A stretch of 58,893 bases of DNA from a virus: positions 1-58,893 of the IMG/VR virus record IMGVR_UViG_3300042691_031426. One strand, 5' to 3'. The position numbers and the translations under genes are program-made. Each line of letters starts with the position of its first letter. The first letter of the stretch is position 1. Of this stretch, positions 16,186-25,261 are shown one piece after another. Under the pieces are notes generated by a model. It was not told the DNA's origin, did not search any database, and saw nothing but the letters and a program-made list of their open reading frames with translations.

Positions 16186-17133
16186 TCATATCCACCGAAC
16201 GTCAACGATGGTGCTGTTTCCGCTGCGTTCCAGCTGGCATTGGTCGTTGAGTCTGTATTCCGGAATTTCCACAAACCCAGCAATCGGCGCCCGCGGGTCA
16301 GGCGGCGGGAATCGCGGGTCTTGCCCAGGCCTGCCGTCCCGGCCATTGCGGCCATCTCTCCCAGGAGGGCCTGGGATTGGCGGCGGCCAGAAAACGCCAA
16401 CACCTCCAGGAGGAACTTCAGGGCTTACGCCTGCTGGCCCTGCAGGCCCAACACCGCCAGGCGACCCGGCCGGGCCTGGGGCCCCGTCGCGCCCGTCGCC
16501 TCCGTTTAGGCCGCCCAACCCAGCTTCGCCGCTAGAACCAGAAAGCCCTGCGGCACCAGGCGCACCGGCGGGGCCTGCTGAACCGACTGAGCCAGCCGTT
16601 CCGGGCGCGGGGAAGTTGTTAATAGTGGTTGCATTGACATTGTTAGCGGTGACCGTGTTGTGCTGCGAGTTGTCAATGTAGGTGTTTCCGCCTATATGGA
16701 ACGTCGGCCCACCGAACGTGTTAAAGGTGCCGAACTCCTGCGATAACGGAAAGTTAAATTGGTCGCCAAGGTAGGTGTGCTGATGCCAATCGCCAAGGTT
16801 CATGCCAGGTATCTCAACAACCCCCGCGTCCCTTCCTGGAGGGCCCTGAATCTCGCGGATCTCACTTGGGCCCGGAAGGATTGGGCGGACGGGGCCCGGG
16901 TCCCACGGCGGTGCGCCAGGCGCACCGGGGATGTATCCTCCGCCAAAGCCGGCGCCGTACACGCCGTTGCGCTGAGGCTTGGCCATGCCGGGCTCAATTG
17001 TGACTGGCCCGCGGTGGACGATTGGCTGCGCGCAGTTGCCAAACGTCTGCATCAATGACTGCAGCATCTGCGGCGTCATCTGGCTGCCTGCCGAGCGCGC
17101 TAGGGCCGGCATGTTTTGCGTGTTGAATCCCAT
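16186..17133 (-). CDS. Collagen-like virion protein, 315 aa
   Basis: After an N-terminal part with Gly/Pro-rich GGGYIPGAPGAPPWDPGPV and a histidine-containing segment (GDWHQHTYLGDQFN), residues about 175-240 are a run of Gly-X-Y triplets (GPAGAPGAAGLSG, DGRDGAPGPAG, GPAGPAG), and a second run follows near 265 (PGPPGRDGRNGRDGRPG). Collagen-like segments of this kind trimerise in phage fibres and spikes. The final 40 residues look globular. It lies directly downstream of the repeat-rich hub gene. Confidence 0.75.
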   Translation of the reverse strand: MGFNTQNMPALARSAGSQMTPQMLQSLMQTFGNCAQPIVHRGPVTIEPGMAKPQRNGVYGAGFGGGYIPGAPGAPPWDPGPVRPILPGPSEIREIQGPPGRDAGVVEIPGMNLGDWHQHTYLGDQFNFPLSQEFGTFNTFGGPTFHIGGNTYIDNSQHNTVTANNVNATTINNFPAPGTAGSVGSAGPAGAPGAAGLSGSSGEAGLGGLNGGDGRDGAPGPAGSPGGVGPAGPAGVSPEVPPGGVGVFWPPPIPGPPGRDGRNGRDGRPGQDPRFPPPDPRAPIAGFVEIPEYRLNDQCQLERSGNSTIVDVRWI

Positions 17134-20100
17134 TAGCCAACACCGTCAATGGATATGCCCCGCACCACCACCGGCTCGCTCGCCGTGCCTGACAGCATTG
17201 CAGCCATGTGCCTGTCGCCTCCGGACGACTGCGGGTCAGGCTGTCGTCCTGAGTAGCTTGCCCTAGCCACTCCGCTGGCCTGCCCAAGAGAAGATCGCGT
17301 GAGCTTCATGTTAAGCGTCGCCCCGCCGCCTGAAGACGCCACAAACCCGCCGCCGCGGTCGCTGGCGATGGCGTTCGGCCGGGGCGTGGGCGAGTTGTTG
17401 TACGACAGATCCAGCGACAGCGAGGAGTCGTTGGTTGTCGGCTTGTAAAGCACCGTAATGCTGCGACTTCCGCCATCGGACGAAAGCGGCAATTCCGGGG
17501 ACCGATAGGAGTACGGGATGCTGGCACCGCTGTCCGACGAACCGGACTGCTTGAGAATGGTGCCCGCAGAGGTCCCGTATAGCGGGGTATTGCGTCCGGA
17601 GAGTTCAGCGCAACATCCAGCCGTAACGGCCGTCGTAAACGTCTCCTCCCACCATGCTTTGGTAGCTACGCAGTAGCACAACGCCCTTCGCGTTCCGGTG
17701 TCGCCGGCCTGGCGGTAGAAAAATCGCACCACACGTGCGCCAGCGTCTACCTGCACGTGGAACGTATCGGCGGCGCTGAAGTCGATGACGCCGTCCCGCC
17801 AGTAGTTGTCGATTGGCACGGAGACTGGCTCTTCGCTCTGGCCGTCGTAGGCGTACATGCCGTATGAGTCAACCATGAACGCGGAGCCGCCGAGCACGCC
17901 CCAGCACCGACTGTTCAAAATACCGCGGTACGCTCCAAGTACGACGGCGGCGTCCACTGCCGGCTGCGCGACGTAGCTCAGGCGGTACAAGTGCGACGTC
18001 TGCACCAACAGGAGCGACGGTCCAAGTGGGACCAGTGCGGCCAGTTTGTCCGGCTCCCCCGTGTTCTCTTGGATGATCATCTCGTTCTCTGGCGGAACCG
18101 ATTCCGGCTCGTCGATCTCAGAAAACAGCAGTGCGTTGGGCCGCACGCCAGTGCTGTCCACGCCGTACCATGCGCGGTCCTGGAACATGCAGGCCACTTG
18201 AAACTCGCCGGGAGGAACCGCAAACCGCCTGGCGTTGAGCTGCCCGGACGGCAGCGTGACTGGCATCAGGCCGTAGCCATCACGGGACGGGCTGGACAGC
18301 AGGCCGTCCGACAGGGCGTCCACGTACGGCGTGAGCCCGGCGATTGGCAGCGTCGCCACGCGGAACAAGATCACAGACTGGTCCGCCGTCGTCCGCCACA
18401 GCTCCACTCGCGTGGCCCGTGAGTCGGCATGGGTGGTGTCAATGGTCCACGTAATCGAACCGCCTCCAGACGCGACGGTAACCTCCGAGAGGTCAGAGAT
18501 TGACGAAGGCACCGGCCCTCCGCGGTCCGGCGGCGTATCGTCCAGGTAGCGAAAGCAGCAGCGGTACTTTCCGCGGATCATGGGCCGCATGGTCGCAGAG
18601 GCTCTCGCAGTGGTGTCCATGATGGTCGCTGTAGGCGGCGTTGAGTACGCCCCTCCCGCGAGCACGGTGACGCCAGTGACTCTCCCGGTGGAGTCCACGC
18701 TGCATGTGAGCGCTGCGCCGCCGCCCGTGGCGTCCTGTTTGGCAGGAAGGACGCTAATGATGGGTGGAGTCATGTAGCCGACTCCGCTATTGGCTACCGT
18801 GACGCCGGACACAGAAAAGAACTGGTCCACATCAAACAGGCGAACGGCGTCGGCACCACGGAGCGACAAGGTTACGCCATCCTGCGTGCATCCAGTACCG
18901 GCAGAAGTGACGACGACGCCCTCAAGGTTTGTTGTGGCGGACACCACAATGCGAGCATACTGCGAGGTGAGCCCGTTTGTGTTGTGCCACTGGAGGACAG
19001 ATCCTGTGGAAGCGCCGCTAAAGGTATAAGCGGTTGCAGACGCTGAGTGAGCCGGCGAGCCTCCACTGAAGGTTACGGAAGGGCTTGCTGTATACCCACT
19101 GCCGGCATGCGTGATCAGCACCGCGCCAACGCGAGTGTCCGTGCTGGCCGTGCCAGACGCGCCCGTTCCACCTCCGCCGGAGAACGACACGGAAGGCGCG
19201 CCTGTGTACCCGCTGCCACCGGAAACCATGTACACGGTCCCAACCGCCGTGCCTGCGAGGTCGCACGTGGCTGCAGCTCCAGTGCCGCCGCCGCCGGAGA
19301 ACGACACTGTAGGGGCAGTGCTGTACCCAGTGCCTCCGCTTACACTGACGCCGGCCACAACATTGTACAAAACTGCTTCCGCCTGCGCTCCAGTGCCGCC
19401 GCCTCCGGAGATAGATACGGTGGGGGTTGCGGCATAGCCCTGACCTCCAGTGGCGACCCGCGCGGATGCAATCTGGCCGGCACCGTTGCTGATGACGCGC
19501 ACCCTGGCGATTCCGCCAGCAACATTAACCGTGAATGCCGCCGATGTGCCGATGCCAGAGGAGAACGATACGGAAGGGGTTGATTGGTACCCATCGCCAG
19601 GGTCCGAAATGCGGACGGTGGCAACTCTCCCGTTAACAATCTCCGCAGCCGCAGCCGCGGAGACGGTGGGCGACCCCCCCGTGAACACAACGCTTGGCGG
19701 ATTGTTGTAGCCAGCGCCGCCGTTGATGAGCTGGATGCCGCCTACATGGAAGAGCGATGAGCTGCTCTGCGTCAGCACTGGGCCGACGCACGGAGGATGG
19801 ATGCCAATGGGCTGCGCGGTCGTACCGCCATTCCACCGTAGGCCCCGCCCCATGCCGTCCACGCCGTATGAATCCCCGTTCCGGCCGCGGAAGAACGTCA
19901 GGTACTTCTGCCCGCTCTGGACATAGGCAGTTGCTGCAGCTCCAGTGCCGCCGCCGCCGGAGAACGCCATCGTAGGAGCGGAGGTGAACCCAGACCCCTG
20001 AGACTTGATTTGCAAGCCCGCGACCTTGGTGCCTGCCATCACGGCAACGACAGTGGCGCCAGTACCGCCTCCACCTGAGACGGTTATTGAAGGCGGCGAA

Positions 20101-20174
20101 GAATAGCCAGATCCTCCGCTGGCGACGCTAACCTTTACAAGCCCGCCGGACGACCTGCTGTAGATAACACTCAC
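17133..20174 (-). CDS. Repeat-rich tail hub or stabilisation protein, 1013 aa
   Basis: The start is taken as GTG at 20174, overlapping the upstream stop as GTGA; sequence before it is antisense-like. About ten repeats of roughly 40-50 residues fill the first half, each with a core like GGSGYxxxPxVSFSGGGGTGA. The second half (from RGKYRCCFRYLDD) has strand-rich segments such as ATRVELWRTTAD, GFRVATL-type strands and SHLYRLSYV, as expected of a beta-propeller hub in podovirus tail complexes. The GGGGTGA repeat is a known element of environmental phage structural proteins. The neighbouring 20171-20437 product looks like the N-terminal domain usually fused to it. Confidence 0.7.
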   Translation of the reverse strand: MSVIYSRSSGGLVKVSVASGGSGYSSPPSITVSGGGGTGATVVAVMAGTKVAGLQIKSQGSGFTSAPTMAFSGGGGTGAAATAYVQSGQKYLTFFRGRNGDSYGVDGMGRGLRWNGGTTAQPIGIHPPCVGPVLTQSSSSLFHVGGIQLINGGAGYNNPPSVVFTGGSPTVSAAAAAEIVNGRVATVRISDPGDGYQSTPSVSFSSGIGTSAAFTVNVAGGIARVRVISNGAGQIASARVATGGQGYAATPTVSISGGGGTGAQAEAVLYNVVAGVSVSGGTGYSTAPTVSFSGGGGTGAAATCDLAGTAVGTVYMVSGGSGYTGAPSVSFSGGGGTGASGTASTDTRVGAVLITHAGSGYTASPSVTFSGGSPAHSASATAYTFSGASTGSVLQWHNTNGLTSQYARIVVSATTNLEGVVVTSAGTGCTQDGVTLSLRGADAVRLFDVDQFFSVSGVTVANSGVGYMTPPIISVLPAKQDATGGGAALTCSVDSTGRVTGVTVLAGGAYSTPPTATIMDTTARASATMRPMIRGKYRCCFRYLDDTPPDRGGPVPSSISDLSEVTVASGGGSITWTIDTTHADSRATRVELWRTTADQSVILFRVATLPIAGLTPYVDALSDGLLSSPSRDGYGLMPVTLPSGQLNARRFAVPPGEFQVACMFQDRAWYGVDSTGVRPNALLFSEIDEPESVPPENEMIIQENTGEPDKLAALVPLGPSLLLVQTSHLYRLSYVAQPAVDAAVVLGAYRGILNSRCWGVLGGSAFMVDSYGMYAYDGQSEEPVSVPIDNYWRDGVIDFSAADTFHVQVDAGARVVRFFYRQAGDTGTRRALCYCVATKAWWEETFTTAVTAGCCAELSGRNTPLYGTSAGTILKQSGSSDSGASIPYSYRSPELPLSSDGGSRSITVLYKPTTNDSSLSLDLSYNNSPTPRPNAIASDRGGGFVASSGGGATLNMKLTRSSLGQASGVARASYSGRQPDPQSSGGDRHMAAMLSGTASEPVVVRGISIDGVG
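18590..20165 (-). repeat. About ten coding GGGGTGA-type repeats
   Basis: Within the hub gene, tandem units of about 40-50 codons share a GSGY - xxPxV - FSGGGGTGA core. The best-conserved units are at the start and in the middle; units 3, 4, 8 and 9 are degenerate (for example TGGSPTV in place of GGGGTG). One 60-residue insertion follows the second unit. The repeats are protein modules, not short DNA repeats. Confidence 0.75.
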
Positions 20175-20437
20175 TGAGGCCCCCTTGCCACCCTTACGGT
20201 GCCGTCGGCAGATTGATACAGGACGCTCTCGCTGGCCCCAGGGACTCTCATCATCCTCACCACGCCCGCAGTGCCACCTGTGTGAGAAGCAAACGAGACG
20301 GCGGCCGTGCCCGGACGAAGGGCAATCTGGCCTGGTGCAATCACCTGCAGGTTGACCTGGGTAACCGCAGCGCCCGGCGGTATGGCGTACGGGCTGGCGT
20401 TGGTGACGAGCCCGGCCCACTTTTCAATGACGATCAT
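20171..20437 (-). CDS. Small virion protein, N-terminal-domain-like, 88 aa
   Basis: The start at 20437 overlaps the upstream stop (ATGA). The protein begins MIVIEKWAGLVTNASPYAIP and continues with PGAAVTQVNLQVIAPGQ. This VTNASPY/ALPPGAA pattern is known to me as the N-terminus of podovirus hub-type proteins that continue into propeller or GGGGTGA repeats. Here it ends with a stop that overlaps the GTG of the repeat gene, so one protein seems to be split in two coupled genes. Confidence 0.65.
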   Translation of the reverse strand: MIVIEKWAGLVTNASPYAIPPGAAVTQVNLQVIAPGQIALRPGTAAVSFASHTGGTAGVVRMMRVPGASESVLYQSADGTVRVARGPQ

Positions 20438-21567
20438 CCTGCGTCCGCCTGGAGCGGCGACCTCCATCCGCCGTCATGCCAGACGGCCCGTGAGCGACCG
20501 GAGATCGGCGCCAACTGATCGTTTTCCATGGCCAGCCGAAGGTCCCGCTGGTACATCTGGGCCGCCCGGTCTTCCCCGCTGCCGCGGATCCGGGCCAGGT
20601 AGAAGTCGCAGGCGCTGTCCATGACGCCCCACATGTGCTGGGGAAGGTCAATTGGGTCTGTGACGATGCCGGCAACTCCGGTGAACGAAGACGGGTCCGG
20701 CGACACGGACACGGACGAGGATGACGCGCATGCTGTGATGACAGCCTCTTGGGCGTACGGCGACATTGACTCCACTGGCCCGGGCATGTCGGCTGTCTCG
20801 GAGATTCGCAGGACGCTGCCAACCATCGACGCCGAGAAGGAGCCGACGATCCCCGACGCATACACAGTGTTGGCTGACGAGCGCGAAAGTGACGAAAACC
20901 GCGAGGACGATTCATGTCCGCTGTACTTGATCGGCCTTGCGGTCCGGCGGTACGTGAAGTCGATGGTTTCAGCCTTGGACGGGTAGCCGATGAGCTTGAT
21001 GGCCCACCCTGTGGAATCCGGGTCCTTGATGATGGTCCAGTGGTAGGGCTCGCCAGTGGAGTTGTTGACCCGCTCAACCTTCATGGCTTCGTCAGGTGAC
21101 AGGTACATGCCGGACCACCAGTTGTACTCATCGCTGGGCTCGTCAATGTTGCGAAAGTCGCTCGGCAACGCGTAGACGGTGCGATACAGCGTGTAGGGCT
21201 GGGCAGTGACGTTGGCCTTCAGCTTCAGGGACGAGTCCAGCACAATCACGCTGTTGCTGGTCCTGGAGGCAACGCGGCAAATCTCTTCCCCCACCTTCAG
21301 GTACGCGCCGGTGGCCGCCCAGGCCGGCCAGGTGCCGCCCGTCAACGTGACCGTTGTCCCTGACGAGGTGACCGTGCCAGTGCCGTACGGCGCCTGAGTG
21401 ATCAGCCGGCCGTGAACGGAGTAGTACGCCCAGTCCCTGATGGTCGTCAGTTCGTTGTACGCCCGGTGAATGGCGGACCTGATGTCCCGCTGCTCCGCGT
21501 CCTGCGGGCCGCCGTACGACGAGACAATCAGTGATTCGACGAGGTCGAAGTATGTGAGGTACGCCAC
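20434..21567 (-). CDS. Head-tail connector / neck protein
   Basis: The N-terminal 60 residues are helical (YFDLVESLIVSSYGGPQDAE, IHRAYNELTTIRDWAYY), a common feature of adaptor proteins that bind under the portal. A beta domain follows (VTLTGGTWPAWAATG, VGEEICRVASRTSNSVIVLD), and then YALPSDFRNIDEP, the type of sequence seen in phage neck proteins. The C-terminal helix FYLARIRGSGEDRAAQMYQR is also typical. It probably closes the portal and carries the hub complex; its neighbours are the hub and fibre genes. Confidence 0.7.
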   Translation of the reverse strand: MAYLTYFDLVESLIVSSYGGPQDAEQRDIRSAIHRAYNELTTIRDWAYYSVHGRLITQAPYGTGTVTSSGTTVTLTGGTWPAWAATGAYLKVGEEICRVASRTSNSVIVLDSSLKLKANVTAQPYTLYRTVYALPSDFRNIDEPSDEYNWWSGMYLSPDEAMKVERVNNSTGEPYHWTIIKDPDSTGWAIKLIGYPSKAETIDFTYRRTARPIKYSGHESSSRFSSLSRSSANTVYASGIVGSFSASMVGSVLRISETADMPGPVESMSPYAQEAVITACASSSSVSVSPDPSSFTGVAGIVTDPIDLPQHMWGVMDSACDFYLARIRGSGEDRAAQMYQRDLRLAMENDQLAPISGRSRAVWHDGGWRSPLQADAG

Positions 21568-21875
21568 TATTCAGTCCCCTGCGATACCACATCCGCCAAG
21601 GCCACCACCTCAATCTCCCCAAACCTCTCGCTATCCAGCCGCGAGAACCCGCCCCAAACGATCCCGCCCTCCACGCATTCCGTGAGAATGTCGCCGCAGA
21701 GCATCCACCGCCCGTCGTTTGTTGCAACGGGCGAGGGAACGTGACGCGGGTCGCCGTACTCCTCCTGCACTGCGAGCAGCCGGTTGCGTAGTTCGGCGTC
21801 GAACACCAGAGCCACCGCCCGCAGCGTGGCGAGGTCTGGCGTGACGCCGGATGCGAGGAGGTCGGAGAGGGTCAT
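21567..21875 (-). CDS. Hypothetical protein, 102 aa
   Basis: The N-terminal half is helical (MTLSDLLASGVTPDLATLRA, FDAELRNRLLAVQEEYGDPR); the C-terminal half has strands with WMLCGDILTECVEGG. It overlaps both neighbours, by 4 bases and by 1 base. Its place between a fibre and a neck gene suggests a virion or assembly role, but nothing specific is seen. Confidence 0.6.
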   Translation of the reverse strand: MTLSDLLASGVTPDLATLRAVALVFDAELRNRLLAVQEEYGDPRHVPSPVATNDGRWMLCGDILTECVEGGIVWGGFSRLDSERFGEIEVVALADVVSQGTE

Positions 21876-24145
21876 ACGTTCCTCCCCATCGCGGTCTGGA
21901 ACGCCTGCATGGCGGTGCTGTAGGCGGCGGCTTGCGCTGCGGTCATGGACAGGCCGATGGAATATCCGCCGGAAGTGCCGCCGTATCTATCTACATTCGC
22001 CGGAATGCTGGCACGGTTGATGCCGAAAATGTGCATCTCCGAAGTTGTCGGCGTTGCTGCCGTGAGTGTTCCGGTCCCGTCGGACGCTCCGTTCTTGTAG
22101 ATGACTCCTCCGGTGGACGTGCCATGCACACCAAGCCAAAACGCTCCCGTAGAAACAGACCCTGCGGATGAGATCGCAGACGTTGAGCCGCCAAACGAGA
22201 ATCGCACATCGCTGGCGGAAACCTGATGACCAATCGCAAACTGTTGGGAAATGGATGCGGCAGACTCAGACCCCATGAAGATGTCGTAGTCGGCATTGAC
22301 AAATGTTCTTGCGTAGAACGCCTGATGCCTGTCTCCCGCGGGGACGGTGTTTGTTGGAAATCCCGTGTTCAAATATTTCGACCTGTTGGCGTTCGCCAAC
22401 CCACCGCTCGCCCCCGTCTCCGCGTAGTCGCCGCTAACGAACGGCCCCACGTTGGTGTCGGTGGTGTTGCCGTACTGAGTGCCACCGAGCGACGGGCCGC
22501 GATAGAGCGGGACGAGGCAGGCGTTGAGTCCGGTTCCCGCGAAGATACCCATGCGGTAGAAGCGGTCACGGATACCCGCAGAGTCGATGGCATTGCAGAA
22601 CTGATTCACCGCGCTCGCCGTGCTGGCACTCACCGTGCCGCCGTTTTGATAGACGCGGTTGATCCAATCCTGTGCGTCTGCGTTAGAGGCGGCTGGGGCG
22701 AGGGTGATTGCATACTTGGATGCGAGGTGCCGCTCAAGCCTGCTGCGCTCGTCGGAAGTCAGATTGCGGCCGCCGTACACCATAAACTCTGCGATTCGGC
22801 CGTTGAGTTGGGCGTATGTCTCTGCTGCTGCCAACCGCCCCAGCGTCGTCGCGCGTGAGGAGTCGGAGATGGCGGCTTCGCTGGCGACCGACGTTGTCCC
22901 ATACGTTACGCCATTGTGCCTGACGCTAATCGCATCGTTGGAGAAATCCACGCACCACAGGGAAACTGCGCCCACTCCAACATTCGACGCCAGTATCACT
23001 CCTTTTGTGCCTGCCTCGTTGCGTCGAAACTTCGACGTTGCCTCAACTAGGTGCGAGTGAAAGCCGTTAGTTGGGCCAGTTTGGAAAAACGTGTCGGCCG
23101 TTTCGTCATGGCGACCAACATAAACGTAAGTGCTGGTGGCCTTCGCGGCGTACGACTGAGTCGCGATTGCGTTTCCCGCAAACGCCAGCGCGTTCTTCGC
23201 TCCGAGAGTTCCGAGCGTGGGCCGCAATGCCCCCGTCGCCTGCGTTGCGTTCCTCCCATTCCCACTCTTGTCCAGCCACGCCCCCACAGGGTCGTTGGTT
23301 GCGGTGGCGGGTGCGTGGACGCCGCTGATGCCCCACTTCGCGGCGAGGTAGGCTTCGACGCGGGCCAACTCTGCCCTCGTCAGTGCGCGATTGAAGTAGA
23401 CGATCTCCGCGACCGGCCCGTTCCAGAAAGAGTTTGCTCCGATATTGCTGCCGACATGGAGCGTAGGCGATCCAGACCCTGTGGTTGCTGGGATTGTTCC
23501 GGTCACTGTGCCGGATACACCGGCACCTGACGAATAAAACGACAAGGCTGACGCACTGTAAGTGTCTGCGTACAGGCCCGCCGACAAGATACTGGTGCTG
23601 CCATTTGGGTTATACGATACGAAGTTGCCGCCGTTTGAAACGTAGGCGCGGGCAGACCCATTCATGAACAGGAAGGAGTCGCTACCGCCGTCGTAGACGC
23701 GGGCCAACGCACCAACCGTGTTGGTGGTGTGAGCGCACACGGCAATCCGCGTCATCCCGGAAAGACCGTTGGTCGCGGTGAACGCCGACGACGACGCCAT
23801 GTTGGTCGAAGTCCCGTTGAACACCAACGCCTGCCTACTGTTGAAGCCCGTGCTGGACAGGGTCGGCCGCGCGGAGCCAGACGCCGTGAGGACTGCGCCC
23901 GTCGCGCTCTTGTCCGTCCACTGGCTTACAAGCCCGCCGCTGGCCGTGATGGTCGCGTTGTCCGCACCATCCAGCCACAGCACGCACCCACTAATCTCCG
24001 TAGGCGACGAAGCCGCCGTCACCGCACCAGCGTCGGTGGTGTAGAGCGATGACGCATCACTCGCGTCCAGCCAGATCGCGAGGCCGCTGATCGAACGCGG
24101 GTTGAACGACGAGGACGGCCGGAGCGTGCGTGGGGAGAGGGGCAT
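21872..24145 (-). CDS. LamG/jelly-roll receptor-binding fibre, 757 aa
   Basis: Two related lectin-like units begin GLAIWLDASDASSLYT (about 20) and GCVLWLDGADNATITASGGL (about 53), with typical continuations VSQWTDKSA, RPTLSSTGFNSRQALVFNG and IVYFNRALTRAELARVEAYL AAKWGI-type ends. A second full unit follows near 280 (VGAWLDKSGNGRNATQ, ending MVYGGRNLTSDERSRLERHL). The last 200 residues form another sandwich-like domain. Concanavalin-like lectin domains of this type are common in phage fibres and bind surface sugars or proteins. It is probably the main receptor-binding protein. Confidence 0.75.
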   Translation of the reverse strand: MPLSPRTLRPSSSFNPRSISGLAIWLDASDASSLYTTDAGAVTAASSPTEISGCVLWLDGADNATITASGGLVSQWTDKSATGAVLTASGSARPTLSSTGFNSRQALVFNGTSTNMASSSAFTATNGLSGMTRIAVCAHTTNTVGALARVYDGGSDSFLFMNGSARAYVSNGGNFVSYNPNGSTSILSAGLYADTYSASALSFYSSGAGVSGTVTGTIPATTGSGSPTLHVGSNIGANSFWNGPVAEIVYFNRALTRAELARVEAYLAAKWGISGVHAPATATNDPVGAWLDKSGNGRNATQATGALRPTLGTLGAKNALAFAGNAIATQSYAAKATSTYVYVGRHDETADTFFQTGPTNGFHSHLVEATSKFRRNEAGTKGVILASNVGVGAVSLWCVDFSNDAISVRHNGVTYGTTSVASEAAISDSSRATTLGRLAAAETYAQLNGRIAEFMVYGGRNLTSDERSRLERHLASKYAITLAPAASNADAQDWINRVYQNGGTVSASTASAVNQFCNAIDSAGIRDRFYRMGIFAGTGLNACLVPLYRGPSLGGTQYGNTTDTNVGPFVSGDYAETGASGGLANANRSKYLNTGFPTNTVPAGDRHQAFYARTFVNADYDIFMGSESAASISQQFAIGHQVSASDVRFSFGGSTSAISSAGSVSTGAFWLGVHGTSTGGVIYKNGASDGTGTLTAATPTTSEMHIFGINRASIPANVDRYGGTSGGYSIGLSMTAAQAAAYSTAMQAFQTAMGRNV

Positions 24146-24147
24146 GA

Positions 24148-24408
24148 TTAGGTTGGGGTGATTGCAGTGAGGATGCCATTGACGAAGACAAATTCCTCAG
24201 CGTTGATGGTCGCAGTCCCCGTGAAGCCGGTGGGCGTGAAGTACGGTGTGCTTGACCAGATTCGGCCAGCGCCGTACTTCATCTTGCCCGTATCCGACTC
24301 AATGCCCAGCTCGCCGTTAAGTAGCTCATAGTCCGCGTCAGCCCACTCCGCGGCCGTGTGGCTGCGGATCAGTGGGCGGAGGCTGCGGAGAGGATCAAGT
24401 GCGCTCAT
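24148..24408 (-). CDS. Mtd-N-like / fibre N-terminal domain protein, 86 aa
   Basis: The start at 24408 gives MSALDPLRSLRPLIRSHTAA. It contains AAEWADADYELLNGELGIES and DTGKMKYGAGRIWSSTPYF, the pattern of the short beta domain found at the N-terminus of major tropism determinants and many tail fibres (GTAAEWTxxNPxLxxGExGxExDTGKxKxGDG). Here it stands alone as a short protein. It lies just upstream of the LamG fibre gene and may help attach or nucleate that fibre. Confidence 0.7.
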   Translation of the reverse strand: MSALDPLRSLRPLIRSHTAAEWADADYELLNGELGIESDTGKMKYGAGRIWSSTPYFTPTGFTGTATINAEEFVFVNGILTAITPT

Positions 24409-24413
24409 GCTGG

Positions 24414-24740
24414 CTACCCCTTCAGGACAACTGTCATCGCGCAGGTGGTGCCGCCGGACACAACGGGAACGACAAACGGAAGGGCGAAGCACGCGTCCGG
24501 GATTGGATGCACGCCTACCGTCAGCGAGGTTGTTACCGCAGAGCCATCCGAGTACACCTGCCGTGGCGTATCGTCTGCGTTTGCTGATCCGTGCCAGCTG
24601 ATCTGCGTGCAGCTGTTGGTTGCGGCGATCACCACGCACCCGCCAGCGAAGGTGCCAAACGCAATGCGGCCCGCCGTGCTGGCGGCGCTGCTGCTGGCCG
24701 TGATGGACACCGCGTCTCGGAATCGCGTGATCTCGTTCAT
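24414..24740 (-). CDS. Virion-associated hypothetical protein, 108 aa
   Basis: This is a beta-rich protein with many Ala, Thr and Val residues (GRIAFGTFAGGCVVIAATNS, CTQISWHGSANAD, TCAMTVVLKG). It overlaps the upstream gene by 4 bases. Its place between a small portal-side gene and a fibre N-terminal domain gene suggests a tail or decoration role. No family is recognised. Confidence 0.6.
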   Translation of the reverse strand: MNEITRFRDAVSITASSSAASTAGRIAFGTFAGGCVVIAATNSCTQISWHGSANADDTPRQVYSDGSAVTTSLTVGVHPIPDACFALPFVVPVVSGGTTCAMTVVLKG

Positions 24741-25261
24741 TTCTTCCTCTTTAAGGCGTGCTTGGAGATAGCCATTTCTCGGAGTTCTGCCGTGCTCTTG
24801 CCAGGGTGGAGTTTCCGGTAGTAGGCGACGTCCTTCTTCAGGATCTGCTCGCTCAGTGCCGGGGCCTCCTTGGGGACCTGCGTGCCCTTGTGGCTGACAA
24901 TCCCCTCAACAGTCAGGTTTCGCTTCCTTGCCACGCGGAGGACGTCAGCAGTGGAATCAACCCACGCCTCAGGATCTCGGTGGGCACGCTGGTCCGCGAG
25001 GCCTCCGACATAGGTCTTCCCATGAGGATTAATGCCCGCCGCCCGGGCTTCGCGGAGCATTCGTTCCGCCTGCCGCTTGGGCATGTCGTCCAGCCACTGG
25101 TCGTTTAGGCGGCCCTCCATGAACGCACGGTCCGTCCCGCGGGTGCCAGGGGGCGTCTGAGTGGCGACCATGAGGGCCCATCGCTCGCCGTAAGGCAGGG
25201 CTCTTGCGTAGGTGTCCACGGCTTCAGGGCCAAGGTCACTGACTTCCTGGGGGACCGGCAT
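24737..25261 (-). CDS. Conserved phage protein next to portal, 174 aa
   Basis: A hydrophilic protein with helices GPEAVDTYARALPYGERWAL and WLDDMPKRQAERMLREARAA, then GINPHGKTYVGGLADQR and a lysine-rich C-terminus (STAELREMAISKHALKRKK). It overlaps the end of the portal gene by 26 bases. Short proteins of this style occur beside portal genes in environmental podoviruses, but I do not know a function. Confidence 0.6.
   Translation of the reverse strand: MPVPQEVSDLGPEAVDTYARALPYGERWALMVATQTPPGTRGTDRAFMEGRLNDQWLDDMPKRQAERMLREARAAGINPHGKTYVGGLADQRAHRDPEAWVDSTADVLRVARKRNLTVEGIVSHKGTQVPKEAPALSEQILKKDVAYYRKLHPGKSTAELREMAISKHALKRKK

Noticed and set aside
18590-20165. Regular repeats that might suggest a CRISPR array
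   Set aside because: The repeats are 120-150 bases long, in frame, and encode related protein units; there are no short identical repeats with unique spacers.
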